From contig CM038467.1 in assembly GCA_021464415.1 (NCBI GenBank), positions 8,201,411 through 8,265,410 on the forward strand: a stretch of 64,000 bases of DNA. The letters run 5' to 3'. Below, piece by piece: positions 36,167-50,310 of the stretch; within the stretch, counting starts at the first letter, position 1; each line of letters starts with the position of its first letter. The notes below the pieces were generated by a model that saw only the letters and a list, made by a program, of their open reading frames with translations, was not told where the DNA came from and made no database searches. Source of the DNA: Lonicera japonica. Taxonomy: Eukaryota > Streptophyta > Magnoliopsida > Dipsacales > Caprifoliaceae. The translations under genes and the position numbers were made by a program.

Positions 36167-39100
36167 GAAGATTTGGATTAGATTTTTAGTTTAATACACA
36201 AAATGTACCGTTGGGATGAAAAGAGTGGGAGAAATGAACAGAGGTAGAATTGAAACAAAAGACAAAACCAAATTCTACCCAAAACTACCCCTCTGAAAGA
36301 CGAGCCATTTTTTTTTTCCTTATAATTGTTGTAGAACTGAATGAATATATATATAGATGTCGAGTAAGCGAGGTATTAAAAGAGAAGTTGCAAAGAAGAA
36401 ACAATGCTTAGGGATGAAGAATAGACTAAGCCAAACTTTACAAAATAATTTTTCTACAGACTTGGAGAACTAAATGAATATATTGTTACACACAGTGGTC
36501 TAAAATTTATATCTTTTTAAAAAAGAGAGTATTTTATTTTATTTTTGGGTACGCCACAATGACAATAGAAATGTTTTGGAACTGGGATCATGAAATACCA
36601 TTATATTTCAAATAACTATGGGTTTAGTCGTTTAGAGTCTTTAGACTTTAGATTAATAAGAGAAAAATACTACTACTGGAGTTTGAGTCACTGAGTTTTG
36701 ACTCGGCAAGGGGACAAAGTTGGTGGTGGTGTTTCTTGGTTGATTAGCATTAGCTAGGGGAGATTCATCGATGTGGTAAAGCATGAAGAACAAGTTCTAT
36801 ATCCAATTAAATGGTGACAGGTGTTAGGTTCGGACTATTTTGAGACTCTGAACAAAATCTTAAAATGCGCTCTCTTATAAATAAATATATTAATTTTTTA
36901 TATTAAAAAAATAAATTAATTTTGTTTCAATGTTAAGAATTTACATGCCACCAAAAACACATTGCAATTACAAAAACCTTTGCAAAAGTACTGCGATTAA
37001 ATATTTAATTCTCTCTTATTATTTTAAAATCAATATGAGTGAAAGAAAAAATATTGGTGCCCCTCTAATTATCTCTTATAGCATGAGAAGATCAAGATTG
37101 AATTTGGGTTGAAAGAATCAGAGAAGAGTGAAGAGGTCATTTCCCCGTACACCGTTAGAGTTTTGGAAACTTATTAAAGCTTCTTTTTTTTTTTGGAATA
37201 TTTGCATTATAAATTTTTATTTTTTAAATATATATATATATAGAAATAAAATATTACCTCTTAATTTTTAGACACTCCATAGTTGTCCTGCCGGTCCTAC
37301 CCCAGGCAGCTATGTGTTGGGTAGTATGAAATATAAAACAAATCCAGAAATTTTATTCAACTGGAGAAGAAGGTGACCCAGTGAATTAAAATACTTCGAA
37401 TAGAAAGTGACCCTTTTTAATTATCACAATCGAGGAGAGTTGGTTTGATCAAAAGGATTGTGATGAATTCTAATTCATATTAAATTGGAAATACAGGGTA
37501 GTATGAAATATAAAACAAATCCAGAAATTTTATTCAATTGGATGAATTAAAATACTTCGAACAGAAAGTGACTTCATATTAAATTGCAAATACAGATATA
37601 TAGTTCTTTATAACAACAAATAATGATTCATATTTGATGATGAAATATAAAATATGGGATTGTATATTAAATGAAAAATGAGGGAGAGAAGAAAAATATA
37701 TTTGCTCCACTCCAAATTAAGCTCCCCATTTAACTTTTGTAAGTTTGTGAAAAAAATACTCGTTTTAATATAATTAAAAACAAAAATTATTTAAAATTAC
37801 CACATTGTTCTTGGGCTAAATAACTCTCACCCGATTTCATAAATTTCAAATTTAAGTTTCATTGGCTACAAGAGTAATAATAATTACCTACTCTACTGAT
37901 CGTGTCCTACAAGAATATATGACTTCATTTGAGTGCATGAAACTCTTAATTTAAAATAATAGATTTTTTTCTTTTTTATACAATGAGGTGTAAGTTTCTC
38001 ACTTTTACTACTAATACTAATTGTGTCCTACAAAAATATATGACTTCATTTGAGTGCATGAAACTCTTAATTTAAAATAATAGACTTTTTTCTTTTTTAT
38101 ACAATGAGGTGTAAGTTTCTCACTTTTACTACTAATACGCGTACACTCTCAAACTCCCTTCCGTGAAATTCAAACATTGGATCTCTCACCTTTACTACTA
38201 ATACACACTCTCAAACTCCCTTTGGTAAAACTCAAACATTGTATCTCCGAATGAGTGTCTCTCCAATTTTTGTCATAAAGCATTCTGATTGAAATCTACG
38301 CCACCTCTAAGAAAATTGGGAAGGAAAATATAATGCCCTTTCCTCTCTCGTTTATTAAACTTGTAAATGATGAGATTTAAGCCTATAATTTCCTGGAGTG
38401 ATGGTAAATTTTTGGTGGGGTGTTTTTAGAAATACTAGGATAATAATTACCAGACTAGAGGTCTCCAAAAACATTCTTTTTCAGTCGATATAAACAATAA
38501 TATTAAGATGAGAGAGAGAAGAGAGAGAAATATGCCGAATAGAGATGCCTCAAACATTAGCGAACATAGAGACAAGGCCATGATAGAAAGCTTAAATTAG
38601 TGCAAATGGATACTAAAATAATAATTCAGTGTGTGTAATGAATGCACAATCGAAGGAAATTAGTCGACAAGGTTAATTTTTTTTAATTTTTTTTTTTGGT
38701 ATGTGAGTTTCGGTGAAGCTACTTTTTGAAAAGGACTCTTCATCTCTCGTTCTCTCTCCCACTCAAAAGCATATTGTATATCTTTGTTATTCAGAATACA
38801 CCTGTTTTCTGCCATTTTTCATCAAATGATCGACGAAATTATTATAATGTTTTTATGTATATAGACACACAGAAAATATGACTAATTAGTTTTCTTATTT
38901 TACCTATATGCTATTTTTTTAATTGTACTCGTATAACTATATAGTTTAGTTCAACAATCCGAATAATGAATCAAAAATAAAAATATTTATACTCCTCATC
39001 AGAAGCCCTTTCTAAAAGGAGAAGAAGTATGGTCAATTTTATGACTCAACAAATCACACGTAGAGTTAGAAAATGCGAGCTTTGAGTTAGAAAAAAGTAT

Positions 39101-41404
39101 TTTACCATTGATTACTTATCTTACTTCAACTTGCATATCTATATCCATTAAAAGAGAGTGTGCACATGAATTACTTAATTTATATACAACTTACAACCTT
39201 TTGAAAAAATTCAAGAATGTTTTCGACTAAAAGCATTAATGAAAAAATATGCATACCAACACTTTTTCATATAATGAGTATTGAAATGTATTAAAAGGTC
39301 TATATTTTTTGTAATAGTACAACTGGGTAATATACTTTAGTACTAGATTTATACACATATTTCAGTGCATACACCACAGTTCAAGCGTTAAATTTGTGAA
39401 TCATTATTAAATAATATTTTATTCATGTATACACATAGAATTTGTTACATTTTCAATACTCATAAATAGTAGGGCTTATTGGATAAGTTGCTTAATGAGT
39501 TAGTCAGTAGGTCTAAAAGGAAAGAAAAAGGTGGGGGGGGGGGAGGCATATCCCATGAGATTGTTTAAGAGATTAAGAAATTCATAAATATATATACAAA
39601 CAGACACGTAATATGGATCTCGTCTAGTATGTCCTCATTCAAAATTTTTAGTAATATAATTTTTATAAAAAATAAAATTTAAAAGGTTTGAAAAAGAAAA
39701 GTAGCCGGACAAAAAGGATGATGCGCCATTTACAAATTGTTTTAGAGCCTTCACAATGTGTAGACATCCTATTATTTTATTTAATTGGTAGATAGATATC
39801 TTGGAGATGCTTTAAAAAGTCCGGTAGACCTGCAAAATGGAACAAAGGATAACTTCGGTCAAAGGCTCGGAGCCTTTAAGTGGCCTAAAACTCCAATAAA
39901 CAAGCCACTACTAAAGAGACCTAAGTTACGGGTTACAGGTGGGGGGCCGCCGGACTCATCAAACCCAAATGAATGTTCGACCAAATATTAATTTATTTCA
40001 TTTATACAAAATCTATTTAGGTTTAGGATTAGGGTGAGAGTGCCATTATTTGGATTTTGGAGAGATATTGTCAGACTTTTATCCGTACTCGTCAAAGCTT
40101 AGCCTTTTTCGATTCCTAGTTTCATACGTTGGTATGTATTGCCCATTTAACTGCAAAAATTTGATTTAATTTTGGAATTAGTTGCCCTTCAATTAAAAAA
40201 TCTTAAATTTGTACATAATTTAATTCCAACTCACGCAATAAGTAGAACATTTAAATGAGAGTTTGCGAATGTTTGTGTAAAAACATATTCTATGTTTTTT
40301 TTATAATATTCAAATTTTGCCTAGAAGTATTGGTATTAAGTGTGGACACCGTATCTTTTTAAAATATATAGTTGTGTTGGAATGGCTTCAAGTTTTACTT
40401 GAATGAATTCATTTGAATTTTCATAAACCAACTTGAATTATTTAGGATCTTGTTTCTTTCTGTTTAAAAAAGAAAGAAAGATTGCAGTCAACTGTTTTTA
40501 TTATTTTGTTTTTGTTTTTAAGTTTGAGATCCCTCATGTATGGTATTAGCATCTTGCGAAAACTTTGTTTAAAAAAGAAAGAAAGATTGCAATCAACTAA
40601 TTTTTTTATCTTTTTTTTTAAGTTTGAGATCCCTCGAGTGTGGTATTAGTGTCTGGCGAAAACTTGGTTAAACTCTATTTATTGGTCACAGATATTGTAG
40701 TTGTGAGTTCTTGATTTATTGGTCACAGTATGATACGTGTGATTCTTCTCCATAGGCAAATACCAAAAACAAGATCACAAGCTTTAAAATAAAAAATAAG
40801 AAAAATGCATCCTAAAAATATTAAAAAAACAAGGGATGTGTCCTAAATTTTTCTTGCTCAATTTTATGGAACACAGATAAATGTAACAGTTAAAAATTAT
40901 CCAATTGTATAATTCACAATTTGAGAACAACCCAACGCCGGTCATGATTTCCTGATCCTGTTGGATTTGTTTGATATTCCTTTCCGATTCTTGGAATTTG
41001 AGCATTAGATTTTGTTCTTTTCTTTGTGCTATTGTTTTGGTAAATTTGTGAACTTATTTTTCTGTAATTAGTTAAGAAGAAGTTATACTTAAGGTTTCAA
41101 TTTGTATGCTTATCACTAATTGTTTATGAAATTAGTATGCAATTAGATCATCTATTTGTAGTTTAATAATGTTTAGCCTATACGCAATTCAAATGTAATA
41201 GGAATGTTAGAAAATTTATTTCTAATTTATGTGGGCAACATAGTTTAATATTTCAATCATATTTTCTATTTAAATTAATGGACTAATTTTTTTAGTGACC
41301 TAGTTAATTTTATTAAGCCCATGGACTACTCAAATAAATGTGGGCCAAATGTGTAGATACTTTGTATGGATCTGTTTGAGTTTTACGGGAATTCTACTCG
41401 TTGG
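36167..41404. other. Intergenic DNA with local duplications, no gene seen
   Basis: Only short unsupported open frames occur. Duplications seen by eye include about 100 bp repeated at 37319 and 37497 (GGTAGTATGAAATATAAAAC), a 121-bp tandem pair at 37902-38143, and about 100 bp repeated at about 40465 and 40566 (AAAGAAAGAAAGATTGCA). A run of 13 G lies at 39533-39545 (with one upstream break). Confidence 0.6.
37902..38143. repeat. 121-bp tandem duplication
   Basis: Two nearly identical units start at GTGTCCTACAA (37902 and 38023) and run through CACTTTTACTACTAATAC. Only a few bases differ. A shorter related repeat (CTCTCAAACTCCCTT) continues to about 38222. Confidence 0.85.
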
Positions 41405-42005
41405 GTTTCTAGTATACGTTGGTTAAATATTGTTTCCTGTAGAACTCTTTCTACGGTCGAAATGTTGAAAGGTCAATGTTCATTTTTTAAAATATATTAT
41501 ATTCTTTTGGCAATTTGAATGGCGTGTGGGTTTACATACATGCTAGACCAAAAGAAAGAAAGTTGAAGAGAGAAAGGCATGAGCTTAAGTGCCTAAAGGT
41601 GGTGGAATTTCGATGGTTTGTTGCTCGAACAACGGATGTTGAGCTTGCCATCTCTCTACTTGAGAATTCTCCGCATATAACTTGAGAAGATAACTATAGA
41701 CACTAGGAATCCACATGATGTGGGAAACCCTTAGGGAGTTGGGATGGATGAGAAAAGACGGGCCGCCTGCTAGAGAGGTCGGGAGGCGCCTAGCAAAGAT
41801 ACAGTACTCTCCGCGGGCAAAATTTATCCTACCTTAATCCACCAGTGCAACAATACTTCATTCTTGAAATTAAATTTTACGTTTTTTGTTATTTAATTAG
41901 TTGGACCTTGTGGTAGTGGTGATTTATGGATTCTTTCCTCACACACATAGCTGTAAGTAAGAGGCCGTCCGGGAATCCGTTTATGCAGTAATTTGAAGCT
42001 GTGCT
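41405..42005 (+). pseudogene. FBD-domain fragment of an F-box gene (copy 2)
   Basis: It encodes HELKCLKVVEFRWFVA followed by DVELAISLLENSPH. A 5-bp insertion (ATAAC near 41677) then breaks the frame relative to copy 1 at 18905-19565. Similarity to copy 1 extends through non-coding flanks on both sides, in the same orientation about 22.5 kb away. This points to one duplicated segment rather than two independent losses. Confidence 0.75.
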
Positions 42006-44412
42006 AGACTGCTCATTTTAAGGTTCTTGGGATTTTTTGCAACAGAAGTTGAAGCCTAGCTCGGCCTACTCATTTTCCTAGTAATAAATTAATTAATGAA
42101 ATTTTAGACATTTTAGGTGCAAGCAACAAAATTTTGCTCGTGTATATTTTATTTTGGACATATATATTATACACGTTAGATACGATATGTGGTTAAATGC
42201 ACTTTTATATTAGTCTTCTAGGCTCCGTTTGATAACATAATGGAAAATAAAAGGAAAAATACTTCAGTTGCTTGAGAAATTGGAAAATAAGTTAAGGAAC
42301 TTGTGAGATGATTTTTTGAATCTTAATTACAAATATAATAATGATAATAATTGGCTATTTTTGTGCCTCAGTGAAGTGATCCAATCCGGTCCATCTCATA
42401 AATTTTGGATCTATGCGTTGTTGCGATCATCCAATATATGATCAAACTCACCGCTAGTAATCCTGTATTTGGTGCAAGAGTAATTATTATTATAACATTC
42501 TTAAGGTCAGTAAATTATTTCTTCTAACTCTTTTGAACCACTCTTTCTATATTCATTTTTATTTAACACTCTTAATTTTGATATTTTTAATATGATTGTG
42601 TTTCTAAATTGTAATACCTTTTTTAATGACTGTATTTTAGTTTTTCTTGTATAATGTCTATTTTAATATGACCGTATTTTTAGTTTTATGTGCAATATAT
42701 ACTACTAATATGTCTTCTATATGTCCTAAATTTTAATTTTTGATATTTTTAGAATGACAATGTTTGATATTTTTACCCTTTGTTGACTTTTATTTATGAT
42801 AATTCAGTCATATTACTTACATATTTAAATTATAACAAAATCAAGGTTATATATTTATTTATTAATTAATTACTAAAAATTCAAAGACAAATATTTCACA
42901 ATCTGCATATAGTATGCATTTTGTTTTGTCTTATTATTTTTTTTACATTGATAATATGCCTATTATAATTTAAGTTAGTATTGCTTAAACGTTTAATGAA
43001 TTCAGTCATATTACTTACACGTTTAAATTCTAACAAAATCAAGGTTACATGTTCATTACATTAATTGATCACTAGAAATTCAAAGACCAACATATCACAA
43101 TCTGCATATAGTTTGCATTTTGTTTTGTCTTATTTATTTCTACATATAATAATATGCATATCAAAGTTTAAGTTTGTTAATCTCTAAAATCTGTGTGTTG
43201 TTTGATAAGTATTATGTATATGTTTGTTACATCTTTTGAAATTTGAATTTCTGATAAACAGATTAATAGTAAACATAGGAATTTAAATTGTTAAATGTCA
43301 ATTTGCTCAATCTTGAAAATTAATTCAAGTTCAAATTTCAATTCAAAATAATCCTAAAATATAGCTATTAGTAATTTTTAAGGATAGTTGAATTTTCATA
43401 AATAAAAGTCAACAAGGGGCACAAATTGAAAGACGTAAAGAAAATTTAAAAAGCATAAAATAAATAAATGCTAACAATTATACATTCATTTGGGTTAATT
43501 CCCCTAATTCCCAAAACATAGTGGGTTAAATGCAAAACAATTTAAATTTGTTGGGTTAAAAACAAAAAGGCCCTAATTTAAAAGGTGAGACCAAACAAAA
43601 GATGATCACATATGCACACAGGCTTGCAGTGCTAAAACATTTAAATGAAACTTTAAACAAACGATCCAAAATTCCATACCAATTTCATAAACAATCAATA
43701 AGAAACATTAAAATTTAAAGGCTCGTTAACTTAATAGCTATGTGATCAAATTGTAAATTTTGCCGAAGGGATTGATTTGCCCAAAAAAAATGAAAAAGGA
43801 CCATTAATTACTTGTAGATGTTGCACAAGAGTTCGGTTTGGACCAAAAAAAAAAAAGAAAAAAATAATGTGTTTAATTGTAATTATAGATGAAAAGATTG
43901 CCATTATTTTAACATTGTTTTCCACACCCTCATAGAAACCACTTCACAGCAAGAATGTTTATTTCAGATATGTTATTTTTTCCAATTTTAAGTACTACAT
44001 CACTCTTGAACATTCCAAGAACTCACCATATCACCCTTCAAAATATTTCTAACTCCCAACTCTGCCATTAAATTTCCTACTGAGAATTTACTTTTTCTTT
44101 TTTCAACAGTAAGGGTGTCCCACACATTTTGATTAGTTCCCCAGGCGCACTATTTGCTTATATCTTTTGCATAATCCACAAGGATGCTAACGAAGAATTA
44201 GGGATACTCCAAGGATGCAAAATTGTAAAAGTAGAATGCGATCACACCCTACTTAACTACACAGGGAGTTAAAAGTGAAAGTGAAATCAATTGGAATCAC
44301 CACCAGTTAAATCTAAATGTGAAGATGAGTCAATTTGAATCATTTTAAAAGAGGACTTTACCTTCTATGCATACATATATATATATACAAAGAAAGAATC
44401 CAGACAGAGAGA
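42006..44412. other. Intergenic, no gene recognised
   Basis: AT-rich DNA. Near 42790-43140 two related segments (TCAGTCATATTACTTACA with CACAATCTGCATATAGT) form an imperfect duplication of about 220-bp spacing. The start of a MITE-like sequence (GGCTCCGTTTGATAAC, 42220) has no clear partner. Confidence 0.4.
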
Positions 44413-46089
44413 TCAAATTAGGAGTAATTTGGCCTGGGGAGGAGAGTATTTCTTTGCAAGCTGCCTTGCGCACACTTTTGCAGCCCGTCTCTTAGCGTCC
44501 AACTCAAATTTCAAGCACTGTCCCATGTGTGGATTACGTGTATCGAATGTTATCTTATCGAGATTTGGAGCATTCTCAAGTAAAGATACCGCAAGCTCAA
44601 CATCAGTTGTAAGACCAGAAAACCAACGAAATTCCAGCACCTTTAGGCACTTAATTTCTCCTGTCTTCTCTAACTTTCTTGGTCTACGACGATTCGAACA
44701 CCATTCAAACTGCCAAAAAAAAATGAGGTTTTAATATTTTGAATGTAGTAGGAGAAAATTCATAATTCAAATAATGTGCACTCACCTGCACCGCCAATCT
44801 ATGCAACATTGGACATGCCTTTATAAGGGAAATGCAAGAAAGGAGGCTGTCTTTATCGGTTGTTATCACTGTAAATTCCAAGTGCTTGAGAATCGTAAAT
44901 TGAGGAAACTCAGGAATATACCTAACCATCTGAAGAAAGACACAACAAAAATTAGAGAAAAAAAGTTGTCATCTTGTTCAATAGAAACTTCAAATAAATA
45001 ATAACAGGAGTTAACAAATACTTACATCAAGGCCGTAGTCCAATATAAATGTCTCTATTTGAGAGAAAAAGGTGAAAACCTCGCAAAACAAGGGAAACTT
45101 GGACTTGCAATAGCATCCCCCGAGATACATACAACCAAGTTTTGGAGCATGATTGATACAAAGACTTATGTTCGGTCCAGAGTATGTCAGTGCCATAAGA
45201 TTTCCAGCAGAAACTTCAACGTCTTTCAAACGCTGGCAATCTCGTATCTCCATGAACTTGAGCTTAAGTGATGCACCACAAACTTTCAGACCCACTAGGC
45301 TTATTGACCACGAAACACTTAGCGCTTCAAGGGAGGGACACTTGGATAGCAACTCCTCAAGCTCTGGTCCGCTCACGTCAACATGGTTTAAAAGAAGACA
45401 TCTAAGGAACTTGATGTTTGGAAACCCCAACACCTGTTTCGGGAAAGGGTAACAATACTTCACCTGATTAGTATACAATCTCTTCAAATCCACTTCAAGC
45501 CTCAGCACACTCTTTTGTATTGCGAAATTAATCCAAGTATCAATATTTGACTTACAAGAATTATCCATATCGAAACGAATTCTCAAGCCATCAATGGACG
45601 CACCCTTGTGGGATTTCAAGATTTGATTTACCCAAATTGAGTACTTGTATCTTTTTCGTTCAAGCAATGCCAGATCCCTTTCACTGCCAAATTTAAACAA
45701 CGCATCTACAGCATGATCAAAGTCCCTTTCTCTGACAATTTTAACCAACACATCTGGAGCATCAAACTCCAAGCTCCTCGTAAATGTCCACAGCTCCTTC
45801 CACCTACGAGAAAGAATGCTAGTTGTGGCTGCTTCTCTCAATGTCACATTGGACAGAATTGTCACAAGGATTTCATCGGGCAATTGACTAATTCGATCCT
45901 CAGAAGAATGACAGATTTCGCCATGCTGGTAATTGCAAAGAAAACAAATATATTATATCATTAGTCTCAGATCCATGCTGCAATCAGAAAAATAAATATT
46001 TCGTAAAAAAAAAAAAAAGTAATAAACAAACAAATGGTTTTACAAATGGTAAACAGGAATTGAAAAATCACCTTCCGCCTTTTGGACAT
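44413..46089 (-). CDS. F-box/LRR/FBD protein
   Basis: Four exons on the minus strand: 46089-46072, 45925-45026, 44929-44786 and 44709-44413, all in phase 0 with donors GTGATT, GTAAGT and GTGAGT. The 452-residue product starts MSKRRKHGEICHSSEDRIS. An F-box follows (LPDEILVTILSNVTLREAA, then SRRWKELW, residues about 20-52). LRR-type repeats come next (LRLEVDL, FLRCLLLNHV, LEELLSKCPSLEALSV). The C-terminal FBD domain is EIKCLKVLEFRWFSG...DVELAVSLLENAPNLDKI. Plant proteins of this type are substrate adaptors of SCF ubiquitin ligases; the target is unknown. The very short first exon (6 codons) was chosen because it supplies the only ATG that splices in frame. The gene appears intact and is the likely source type of the FBD fragments elsewhere in the window. 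Confidence 0.88.
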
Positions 46090-46639
46090 TTTAATTATAC
46101 TAGTTTTTGTGCACGTGCGTTGCACGTAATTTTAGTGCTTGAAAAATGTTAATAAATTTATTAATAAATATATATAATTAAGAATTGAATAATTAATATA
46201 AAATAAAAATAATAACAAATAAACAAAATATAGTAAGTATAAAGTCATTTGATTTTTTTTTGGGGAAGTTTGTTATGAAGTTATATATAAATCTTATATA
46301 GAACATATAATTTAACACAAATTCTAATTTGTTTAATTATTTTAGCCAAATAAAGTAGAGTTTAAATTTATCTAGAATAATAATATTAAGATAAAAATAT
46401 TTGGAGTTATACACTTATAGTCTTATACTATTATATTTAATGTAAATCTAGTTTAAAATTTTTTTTAATTATTTTAGCAAAATAGAGTAGAGTTTGAATT
46501 TATTTGGAATACTAATACTAATATAAAAATATATGGTGTTATACTTTTTTATTTAATCTAAATCTTAAAATCTTTTGTATAAAATCAAAGGCAAATTTGT
46601 CTTCACAGAAAAAGGAAAAAATACTGGAGTTATTTATAC

Positions 46640-46671
<32 letters not shown>

Positions 46672-47089
46672 ATTGGTGTTTAATTTAACTTGTTTAATTA
46701 TTTTAACCAAGTAAAATACTAACATAAATAGAGTTTAAATTTATTTGGCATACTAATACTAATACTAATACTAATATAAAACATAATACTATTTTATTTA
46801 ATGTAAATCTAGCTTAAAATTTTTGTTTAATTATTTTAGCAAAATAGAATAGAGTTTGAATTTATTTGGAATACTAATACTAATATAAAAATATATGGAG
46901 TTATATTATTTAATGTAAATCTTAAAATCTTTTGTATAAAATCAAAAGGCATATTTATCTTCACAAAAAAAACACTTAAAACTATTCGTACTTTTATATA
47001 TAGTATAAAAGATATATTGCTTATAACCTGCAGGCATAAAAGGCTATGGTTAGCTAGCCAATTATAGAAGTTTATTCCTGGTAGAACAA
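46090..47089. repeat. AT-rich DNA with about three diverged tandem copies
   Basis: Segments containing AATGTAAATCTAG, TTTAATTATTTTAGC and GAATTTATTTGGAATAC recur at about 46320-46400, 46435-46560, 46700-46770 and 46798-46940. Together they form an imperfect tandem array of roughly 120-350-bp spacing. An (AT)n run lies at about 46643-46668. Confidence 0.55.
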
Positions 47090-47092
47090 TTA

Positions 47093-48629
47093 GGGTGTGT
47101 TTGATAGGCCATATTTTTCATGAAAAATATGACTTTTTCACCCAAATTCCCACTTTTGTAGTATTTGATTGCATTTATTTTTCATGGAGTCAAACCCCCA
47201 CTTTTTTTACTATTCATGTACTTTTCCTTGTAAAGGTGGAAAATATTACATGGGGGTGGTTTTTATTTTCCAGGCAATTCGCACAAAGACCGAGGCAATT
47301 AGCACAAGTGTAGTATAAAAAAAAAGAAACTATTTTTTGATCAAGTAAAATTGTTAGAAAAAAAAAAAACTGTTTAAAAAAAAAAAGTTTTTTGATGAAG
47401 TAAATTTGTTAAAAACAAAAAAAAACTGTTTTATAAAAAACAGTTTTTTGAAAAAAATTGTTCAAAAACAAAAATTGTTTTCAAAAAATCTGTTTTTCAC
47501 TGAAGTAAAATTGTTCAGAAATAAAAAAACTGTTTTTTGATGAAGTAAGATTGTTAGAAAAATAAAAAAAAACTGTTTCTTGATGAAGTAAACTTGTTAA
47601 AAATAAAAAAACTGTTTTGAAAAAAACAGTTTTGATGAAGTAAACTTGTTAAAACAAAACAAAAATTGTTTTAAAAAAAACAGTTTTTTGATGAAGTAAA
47701 CTTGTTCAAAAACCAAAAATTGTTTTCAAAAAATCTGTTTTTCACTGAAGTAAAATTGTTTAGAAATAAAAAAACTGTTTTTTGATGAAGTAAGATTGTT
47801 GGAAAAATAAAAAAAAAACTGTTTTAAAAAAAAAAAAACTGTTTCTTGATGAAGTAAACTTGTTAAAAATAAAAAAACTGTTTTTAAAAAAAACAGTTTT
47901 TTGATGAAGTAAACTTGTTAAAAAAAACAAAAATTGTTTTAAAAAAAACAGTTTTTTGATGAAGCAAAATTGTTCAAAAACCAAAAATTGTTTTCAAAAA
48001 ATCTGTTTTTCACTGAAGTAAAATTGTTCAGAAATAAAAAAACTGTTTTTTGATGAAGTAAGATTGTTAGAAAAATAAAAAAAAACTGTTTAAAAAAAAC
48101 TGTTTCTTGATGAAGTAAACTTGTTAAAAAAAAAACTGTTTTAAAAAAAAAAACAGTTTTTTGATGAAGTAAACTTGTTAAAAATAAAAAAACTGTTTAA
48201 AAAAAAACAGTTTTTTGATGAAGTAAAATTGTTAAAAACAACTGTTTTTCAATGAAGTGTGGTCTAAAAAAAAAACTGTTTTTTGATGAAGTAAAATTGT
48301 TAAAAAAAAAAAAGAATCTGTTTTTAAAAAATATGATTTTTTAGGTAAGTTCCATGTAAAAAATATTCAAGTTCCATGGAAAAAGGTTCAAGTTCCATGG
48401 AAAATAATAGCTATCAAACAACAAAAGTTGGAAAAAGTTACAATTACCATAGAAAATAATGTCTATCAAACACCAAAAGATGGAAAAGTACACTATTTTT
48501 CGGGTAGAAAATTAAGGCAATCAAACACATTTAATTGACATTTTCCATGCAACTCAATTCTAGGCAATTCAATTACCTGGAACTTATTTTCTTTCCATGC
48601 AAATTCCATGCTCGCAATCAAACGCACCT
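47093..48629. mobile_element. Harbinger/Tourist-like element with expanded minisatellite
   Basis: The left end GGGTGTGTTTGATAGG and the right end, reverse-complemented, AGGTGCGTTTGATTGC are similar and are flanked by TTA on both sides (47090-47092 and 48630-48632), the Harbinger target duplication. The subterminal parts repeat AATCAAAC and CATGGAA motifs. There is no transposase. The core is a long minisatellite, listed separately. Confidence 0.6.
47310..48340. repeat. Minisatellite of about 45-60-bp units
   Basis: About 20 imperfect units are built around TTTTTTGATGAAGTAAA, then TTGTTAAAAA and AAAAACTGTTTT. The A-rich and T-rich halves (AAACTGTTTT / AAAACAGTTTT) are complementary, so single strands could fold. 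Several units share a longer higher-order repeat of about 240-300 bp (TCTGTTTTTCACTGAAG at 47489, 47737 and 48002). Confidence 0.9.
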
Positions 48630-49105
48630 TTAGAGACAATCAGAAACAAAAGAGCAATTTAGAAGACTTACACAAAAAGAGGTATAGGATATAACAGTTA
48701 TAACTAAATATATTCCTATTATACTGTTGTGTGTATAGGATAAACATGGAACTTTAAATAGATGATACAATTTCATAAATAATTAATAATTTAGACTTTA
48801 ACCATAACATTTTCAAACAATGACCAGGGGTGTGTACGGTCCGGTTAACCGGACTGAACACCAATGGACTGGACCAGACCGAATATTTCGGTACTGAAAT
48901 GAGTGTTAAGACCAGTCTGTCCATTCGGTCTGGGCTTTTTTCTTTGGGCCCATTTTTTTTGAAATGTCATGTTCTTATTTTCATTTTAATTAATAAAATT
49001 ACGAAATCCATACTTTACAAATCCATACTCCATACTAAGTAAATGTCTAACTTAAAAAAGTTCACCCAAAAAAATGAAATAATTCTCCTCAAAATAAGTT
49101 TAAAT

Positions 49106-50310
49106 CAATGTTTTAAAATACGAGAGGCGTATTCGAGGCGTTTTGTTCGAATGAGGCGAGGCGTACACCTCGAGGCGAAACGAGGCGTACGCCTCGAGGC
49201 GAAGCCTCAGTTTTTTCAAAATATATATATATATATATATAAATTATAAAATAATAAACCAACACAAAGTTCAACAATAATAATTAATAATACTAAAAGA
49301 TCAACAAAAACTAAAATAAAAACATCAAAGTCATCCCATGATTCATCATCAAACACCACAAAACAAGTGTCTTCAAATAAAAAATTATGACAAGTACAAA
49401 ATAAGTAGCACAATCAACTTCCCCTAATCAAATTGAAATATTGAATCATTCGTGTCCAATGGTTTTAATAAAAATTGCGTAGCGCTTACAAATTGCGTAA
49501 TAGCGTAAGCAATTCGAATAATGAATAGCGTAGTAATAAAAACAAATTAAGAATAATATTATACTCAATAATTTTTATAAAAATCTAAATATAAATATTC
49601 ATTGTTTTTTCTAATCTAAATATTCATTGTTTTTTAAATTTAAATATTCACTAATTTTTGTAATCTAAATATTCACTATTTTTTTTAATTTAAATATTCA
49701 CAGTTTTTTGTAATCTAAATATTCACTATTTTTTAATTTACTTAGGCATTGTATAAAATAAATTAGTTAAATGAGTAAAAAAATAATATATTAATTATAT
49801 AAAATAGGCATTAAATTAAATAAATACTAAATTAATTATAAAATAGGCATTATATCAAGCAAGCCAGTCAAAGAAAAATGAACCAGTCAAAGGAAAAAAT
49901 TACCTTCTGCCACCAACTGAGAAGAACGGGAGAAAAATAGAAAAGGGAGAAGAACGAGAACGGCAGAAAAATAGATCAAGCAAACCCTAATCTGCCACCA
50001 CTGACTCCACCCACTACCACCGAGAGAGAAGAGTAGCAGTGGCGTAGAGAGAATGTGATGGAGTTCGTCAGTTTTTTGGGAGGGAGGGTTTCGTCTCGTT
50101 TAGGGCTTGGAAAAAAGGTAAAAACCCCAGTGCATTGACTCATACGCCTCTTACGAGTCAACTCGTAACCACGTTGACTCGTCCGCCTCAATGAAGTAAC
50201 TCGTAAGTATCTAAAATATCACATTACTCACAAGCCTCGACTCACTACCAGTTTGCCTCGCCTCGACTAGCGAGTCAACTCATACGAGTCAAGCGTTTTT
50301 TAAAACATTG
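49106..50310. mobile_element. Non-autonomous Tag1-like hAT element
   Basis: Both ends read CAATGTTTTAAAA inwards and are flanked by a perfect 8-bp duplication GTTTAAAT (49098-49105 and 50311-50318). Just inside, GAGGCG repeats (left, 49126-49205) and CGCCTC/CGACTC-type repeats (right, 50140-50300) form subterminal arrays. The interior holds an (AT)n run, several units of AATCTAAATATTCACT (49615-49735) and a GC-richer block at 49900-50110. No transposase frame is present. Confidence 0.8.

Noticed and set aside
39785..39991. 68-codon plus-strand open frame
   Set aside because: It is isolated, with no homology recognised and no splice context or promoter.
47760..47984. Phe-rich open frame on the minus strand
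   Set aside because: It lies wholly in the minisatellite; the low-complexity composition explains the open frame.
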